Assembly (NCBI GenBank): GCA_029222685.1
Contig: JARHVB010000086.1
Coordinates: 62,001-126,000 of the forward strand
Source of the DNA: Terripilifer ovatus
Lineage (GTDB): Bacteria; Pseudomonadota; Alphaproteobacteria; Rhizobiales; Beijerinckiaceae
DNA: 64,000 nt
Reading direction: 5' to 3'
The notes under the pieces are model-generated. The model ran no database searches. It was not told the origin of the DNA and worked only from the letters and a program-made list of their open reading frames with translations. Positions within the stretch are counted from its first letter, which is position 1. Every line of letters starts with the position of its first letter. Below are positions 60,407 through 64,000 of the stretch, piece by piece. The position numbers and the translations under genes were made by a program.

Positions 60407-60454
60407 GCTATTATTGGTACGGTTGCCATCCGGTCGCAGCGCTCAAGGGGTTCG

Positions 60455-61432
60455 ATGTCAGTCTCCCGCATCGTCAAACGCGCCATTGTCTTGCTGCTGC
60501 TGGCCAGCGCATCCGCAGCAGGCAATGTTACGAATGTCCTGGCCGCCGACATCGTGAAACTGGCTGTTGGCGCGCCCAACAACTGGGACTCGTCGATCCC
60601 CGAGATCGGCCAGCGCGCCGGCATCTTCGCCAAACATGGGTTGCAACTCGACATCCTCTATACGCAAGGCGGCGGCGAGACGATGCAGGCGGTTATCTCC
60701 GGCAGCGTCGATATCGGCGTCGCCGCCGGCACGCACGCCGCGATGGGCGCCTTCGCGAAAGGCGCGCCGGTGCGCATCCTCGCGGCCGGCACCACCGGTG
60801 CCGGCGATCTCTATTGGTACGTGCCCGCTGCGTCGCCGATCAAATCGTTCCAGGACACGAACGGCAAGACCGCTGGCTTCTCAACCGTCGGCGCCTCCAC
60901 CCACATCACCCTGCTGGCGCTGATCAAACATTTCGGCACCAGCACCCGGGCTACGGCGACAGGCGCCGGCGCAAGCACATTGACCCAGGTGCTGTCGGGC
61001 CAGATCGATGTCGGCTGGGCATCCCCTCCGTTCGGCCTGCGGCAATTGCAGGAAGGCAGCATCCGCCTGATCGCGCGCGGCAACGACGCGCCCTCAATGG
61101 TGAACCAGACGGTGCGCGTGCACATCGTCAACGCCAATGCGTTGAAACAGCGCGCCGACGTTATCAACCGTTTCATGCAGGCCTATCGCGAAACCTACGA
61201 GTTCCTCTATTCCGATCCGCGCGGCGTGCGCGTCTTCTCGGAATACAGCAGCGTGCCGGAGGACCTCGCGATCCAGATCCGCGACACCTTCATGCCGAAG
61301 CCGGTTCTGTCGCCCGACAAGGTCTCCGGCCTCGAGGCGATCATGGCAGACGCGATCACGTTCAAGACACTGTCCGCGCCACTCTCGCAACAGCAGCTCA
61401 CCGAGCTGATTCAGATTCCGCCACGCCCCTGA
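60455..61432 (+). CDS. NMT1-type ABC substrate-binding protein (orphan)
   Basis: Periplasmic receptor (325 aa) with Sec leader (VKRAIVLLLLASASAAGN, cleavage near LAA-D). The mature core has IPEIGQRAGIFAKHGLQLDI, then GGGETMQAVISGSVDIGV, and GWASPPFGL for the hinge region. ATG 60455 with AAGGGG upstream is chosen over the start at 60320 that overlaps the thioesterase gene. ATPase and permease are not adjacent; a TTT receptor follows instead, so two import systems may share a substrate class. Confidence 0.9.
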   Translation: MSVSRIVKRAIVLLLLASASAAGNVTNVLAADIVKLAVGAPNNWDSSIPEIGQRAGIFAKHGLQLDILYTQGGGETMQAVISGSVDIGVAAGTHAAMGAFAKGAPVRILAAGTTGAGDLYWYVPAASPIKSFQDTNGKTAGFSTVGASTHITLLALIKHFGTSTRATATGAGASTLTQVLSGQIDVGWASPPFGLRQLQEGSIRLIARGNDAPSMVNQTVRVHIVNANALKQRADVINRFMQAYRETYEFLYSDPRGVRVFSEYSSVPEDLAIQIRDTFMPKPVLSPDKVSGLEAIMADAITFKTLSAPLSQQQLTELIQIPPRP

Positions 61433-61469
61433 AACAACCCGCGCAACAAGACAACGACAGGAATTTGCA

Positions 61470-62447
61470 ATGACCGCGAAACTGCGAATTTCGAGCCTTG
61501 CCGCCGCCATCGGCCTATCCCTCTTTGCGACCGCGGCGCTGGCGCAATTCTATCCAACCAAACCTCTGAAACTGGTGCTGCCCTACAGCCCCGGCGGCGT
61601 GGTCGATTTCGTCGGCCGCACGGTCGCGCAGCATCTGGGCGACGTGCTCGGCCAGCCGGTGGTCGCGGACAACCGTCCCGGCGCCGGCGGCATCGTCGGC
61701 ACCGATGTCGTCGCGCGCGCCCAGCCCGACGGCTACACGCTGCTGCTGATGGACCCCGCCATCGTCATCAACCCGACGCTGCAGGACAGCGTGCCCTACG
61801 ATCTCTTCAAGCAGTTGGACACCATCTCGGTCGTCAGTTCCTCGCCGCTGGTCCTGGTCGTGGCGCCGGGCCTGAACGTGAAGACGTTCGATGAGTTCGT
61901 GGCTTACGGCAAGGCCAACCCGGGCAAGCTCAACTTCGCCTCCGCCGGCATCGGCACCACGCCGCATCTGGCAGGCGAAATGTACAAGCAGAGCACCGGC
62001 ATCACCGCCACGCATATTCCCTACAAGGGCATCGGCGCCTCCTACACCGACATGATGTCGAACAAGGTGCAATTCGCCTTCAGCAGCATTGCCGGGGCCC
62101 TGCCCTTCACCACCGACAATCGCGTGATCGCACTCGCCACCACCGGAGAGGCGCGCAACGAGGTCTATGCCGACAAGCCCACCATGTCGGAAGCCGGGCT
62201 CAAAGGCTTCAGCGTCGACCTCTGGCTTGCCGTTTTCGCGCCGGTCGGCATGCCAGCCGACGTCAAGACGAAACTGAACGCCGCGATTGGAACGGCGCTG
62301 CAGAAGCCGGATCTCAAGGCTGCTTTCGCGAAAGTCGGTGTCTCGCCGCGCGGTACGACGGCGGAGGCCGGCGGCACTTTCGTCAAGGCAGACTACGACA
62401 AATGGAAGAAGGTGATCGTCGACGGCAAGATCAAGCCTACGAACTGA
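61470..62447 (+). CDS. TTT transporter receptor TctC (Bug family)
   Basis: Periplasmic receptor (325 aa) with leader (MTAKLRISSLAAAIGLSL, cleavage ALA-Q). Bug signatures: PLKLVLPYSPGGVVDFVGR, DNRPGAGGIVGTDVVARAQPDGY (in part) and HIPYKGIGASYTDM. It delivers a carboxylate to the TctB/TctA membrane unit encoded next. AGGA sits 8 bases before ATG. With TcuAB nearby, a tricarboxylate-like ligand is reasonable but unproven. Confidence 0.95.
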   Translation: MTAKLRISSLAAAIGLSLFATAALAQFYPTKPLKLVLPYSPGGVVDFVGRTVAQHLGDVLGQPVVADNRPGAGGIVGTDVVARAQPDGYTLLLMDPAIVINPTLQDSVPYDLFKQLDTISVVSSSPLVLVVAPGLNVKTFDEFVAYGKANPGKLNFASAGIGTTPHLAGEMYKQSTGITATHIPYKGIGASYTDMMSNKVQFAFSSIAGALPFTTDNRVIALATTGEARNEVYADKPTMSEAGLKGFSVDLWLAVFAPVGMPADVKTKLNAAIGTALQKPDLKAAFAKVGVSPRGTTAEAGGTFVKADYDKWKKVIVDGKIKPTN

Positions 62448-62500
62448 TCAGACCTGCAACTGATCAACCCTGCCGCGCTGCCGCCAAGAGACATGACCCG

Positions 62501-62950
62501 ATGCTGAAGATCAAAGCCGGCAAGGACTTCTGGTCCGGGATCATGTTTCTCTGTTTCGCTATCGTCGAACTCTACATCGCCCGTGGCTATTCGATGGGGT
62601 CCTCGGGCGAAATGGGTCCGGGCTATTTCCCGGTCGTTCTCGGCATCGTGCTTGGCGCGCTCGGCGCGCTGCTCGTCGCGCGCGCCATCATCGCCGGGGA
62701 CGAACCGGTGGCCGGCGCAAGCATTCGTCCGCTCCTGCTTCTGGTTGCCAGCGTTGTCGTCTTCGGCGTGACGATCGAGCCGCTGGGTCTCGTGCTCTCG
62801 CTCGTTCTGACGGTCGCCATCGCCGCGCTGGCCGGGCGGCAGTCCGGGCCGCTTGAAATCGCGCTCCTGGCGGCCGCGCTGGCCGTCCTCTCGGTCGGCA
62901 TCTTCCATTTCGCCCTGCTCCTGCCGTTGCCGATCTGGCCTGCGCTGTAA
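62501..62950 (+). CDS. TTT transporter small membrane subunit TctB
   Basis: Small integral membrane protein (149 aa) with four hydrophobic segments. Family features: GKDFWSGIMFLCFAIVELY, then SMGSSGEMGPGYFPVVLGIVLG (in part), the conserved M-G-x-G-x-F/Y-P region between helices 1 and 2. ATG 62501 begins the normal N-terminus; the frame extends back into the receptor gene in another phase. Partner of TctA. Confidence 0.92.
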   Translation: MLKIKAGKDFWSGIMFLCFAIVELYIARGYSMGSSGEMGPGYFPVVLGIVLGALGALLVARAIIAGDEPVAGASIRPLLLLVASVVVFGVTIEPLGLVLSLVLTVAIAALAGRQSGPLEIALLAAALAVLSVGIFHFALLLPLPIWPAL

Positions 62951-62970
62951 CGCGATGTCTGGAGCCTGAG

Positions 62971-64000
62971 ATGGACTTTCTGACCAACCTCGGCACCGGC
63001 TTCGGCGTTGCGCTGACGGTCACGAATCTTCTCTACTGCTTCGTCGGCGTGCTGCTCGGCACGCTCGTCGGCGTGCTTCCCGGCATCGGCCCGGTGACGA
63101 CGGTGGCGATGCTGCTGCCGTTCTCCTTCACGCTGCCGCCGGAATCGGCGCTGATCATGCTCGCCGGCATCTATTACGGCGCGCAATATGGCGGTTCGAC
63201 CACGGCCATTCTGGTGAATATCCCCGGCGAGGCCTCGTCGGTCGTCACCACCATCGACGGGCACAAGATGGCGCTGGCCGGCCGCGCCGGACCGGCGCTC
63301 GGCATCGCGGCGCTCGGTTCCTTCTTCGCCGGCTGCGTCGCCACCGTGCTCATCGTTGTCGCCGCCCCGCCGCTCGCCGCGATCGCCCTGAGCTTCGGCC
63401 CTGCAGAATACTTTTCTCTCATGGTCTGCGGGCTCGTCGCCGCCATCGTGCTGGCGCGCGGTTCGGTGGTCAAGGCGCTCGGCATGATGGTGCTGGGTCT
63501 GATGTTCGGCCTCGTCGGCACCGACATCAATTCCGGCATCCGACGCTTCACGTTCGGCTTCCGTGGCCTGGCGGACGGCATCGAATTCGTGGCGCTGTCG
63601 ATGGCGGTCTACGGCCTCGCCGATATCGCGCTCAATCTCGAGAAGAAGGAGGAAAACGTCGAGGTCCACTCCCGGATCGGCAGAGTCTGGCCGACATGGG
63701 CGGACATCAGGCATTGCATCCCGGCGATCCTGCGCGGCACCGGTCTTGGGTCCGTCCTCGGCGTCCTGCCGGGTGGCGGCGCGCTGCTGGCGGCTTTTGC
63801 CGCCTATACGCTGGAGAAGAAAGTAGCGAAGAAGCCGCGCTCCTTCGGCGACGGCGACATCCGTGGCGTCGCGGCTCCGGAATCGGCCAACAATGCCGGT
63901 GCGCAGACATCCTTCATCCCGATGCTGACGCTCGGCATTCCCTCCAACCCGACCATGGCAATGATGATCGGCGCCATGATGATCCATGGCATTTCGCCCG
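62971..64000 (+). CDS. TTT transporter large membrane subunit TctA (3'-truncated by window edge)
   Basis: Large permease subunit; 343 codons are visible of about 500 usual. MDFLTNLGTGFGVALTVTNL leads into GTLVGVLPGIGPVTTVAMLLP, the TctA signature, followed by YYGAQYGGSTTAILVNIPGE, a repeat-like second signature, and in the second half GSVLGVLPGGGALLAAF. ATG 62971 follows GGAG. The two glycine-rich PGIGP/PGGGA blocks reflect the internal duplication of this family. It continues beyond the window. Confidence 0.95.
   Translation, partial: MDFLTNLGTGFGVALTVTNLLYCFVGVLLGTLVGVLPGIGPVTTVAMLLPFSFTLPPESALIMLAGIYYGAQYGGSTTAILVNIPGEASSVVTTIDGHKMALAGRAGPALGIAALGSFFAGCVATVLIVVAAPPLAAIALSFGPAEYFSLMVCGLVAAIVLARGSVVKALGMMVLGLMFGLVGTDINSGIRRFTFGFRGLADGIEFVALSMAVYGLADIALNLEKKEENVEVHSRIGRVWPTWADIRHCIPAILRGTGLGSVLGVLPGGGALLAAFAAYTLEKKVAKKPRSFGDGDIRGVAAPESANNAGAQTSFIPMLTLGIPSNPTMAMMIGAMMIHGISP

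Noticed and set aside
62623..63987. 454-codon minus-strand frame at the right edge
   Set aside because: Antisense to tctB/tctA; composition is charged low complexity typical of a reverse frame.

Overview
The window is GC-rich, densely packed bacterial DNA. It carries no rRNA, tRNA, insertion sequence, integrase or CRISPR array that I can see. The gene mix suggests a soil alphaproteobacterium of the Hyphomicrobiales type: many NMT1-type and Bug/TctC-type solute receptors, FCD-type GntR regulators, DUF2848, BKACE and aromatic-acid MFS transporters, plus REP-like intergenic repeats. I cannot name a genus from sequence alone. Nearly every gene is catabolic, transport or regulatory, so this reads as an accessory catabolic region.

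Layout. 1-6.05 kb: oligopeptide-type ABC transporter (permeases, receptor, fused ATPase) ending in a TauD-like dioxygenase, then a LysR gene. 7.2-11.6 kb: Rieske oxygenase, isopenicillin-N-synthase-like dioxygenase, GntR, carboxymuconolactone-decarboxylase-like protein and an orphan receptor. 11.75-15.9 kb: minus-strand operon of DUF2848, GntR, leaderless receptor, cupin and amidase. 16-19.2 kb: GST, and EutBC. 19.3-28.2 kb: TetR-centred locus. One arm holds FAD monooxygenase, ring-cleavage-type VOC protein, CocE hydrolase and cupin; the other holds two MetE-core-like proteins around an MFS transporter. 28.2-29.1 kb: two small stress-type genes. 29.4-35.8 kb: VOC, FAD monooxygenase, BKACE, alpha/beta hydrolase, SMP-30 and LysR. 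35.9-49.4 kb: MFS, amidohydrolases, a third FAD-monooxygenase/VOC module with FAH hydrolase, SDR, an orphan molybdenum-hydroxylase large subunit, a TTT receptor and GntR. 49.4-55.3 kb: leaderless receptor, then a complete NMT1-type ABC transporter with Rieske ferredoxin and amidohydrolase. 55.4-64 kb: TcuAB-like genes, CoA ligase, thioesterase, receptor and a TctCBA transporter running off the end.

Working together. The repeated theme is import, ring hydroxylation by a group A flavin monooxygenase, extradiol-type cleavage by a VOC enzyme, then hydrolysis or decarboxylation. Substrates cannot be read from sequence. Candidate operators tie operons to local regulators: an 18-bp palindrome on both sides of tetR, an ATGCA(T/C)AT box at three promoters around the 48.7-kb gntR, and a TTGTC-AGACAA-type site near the 9.4-kb gntR. 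The most novel item is the pair of about 340-residue MetE-core-like proteins flanking an MFS transporter under the TetR palindrome.
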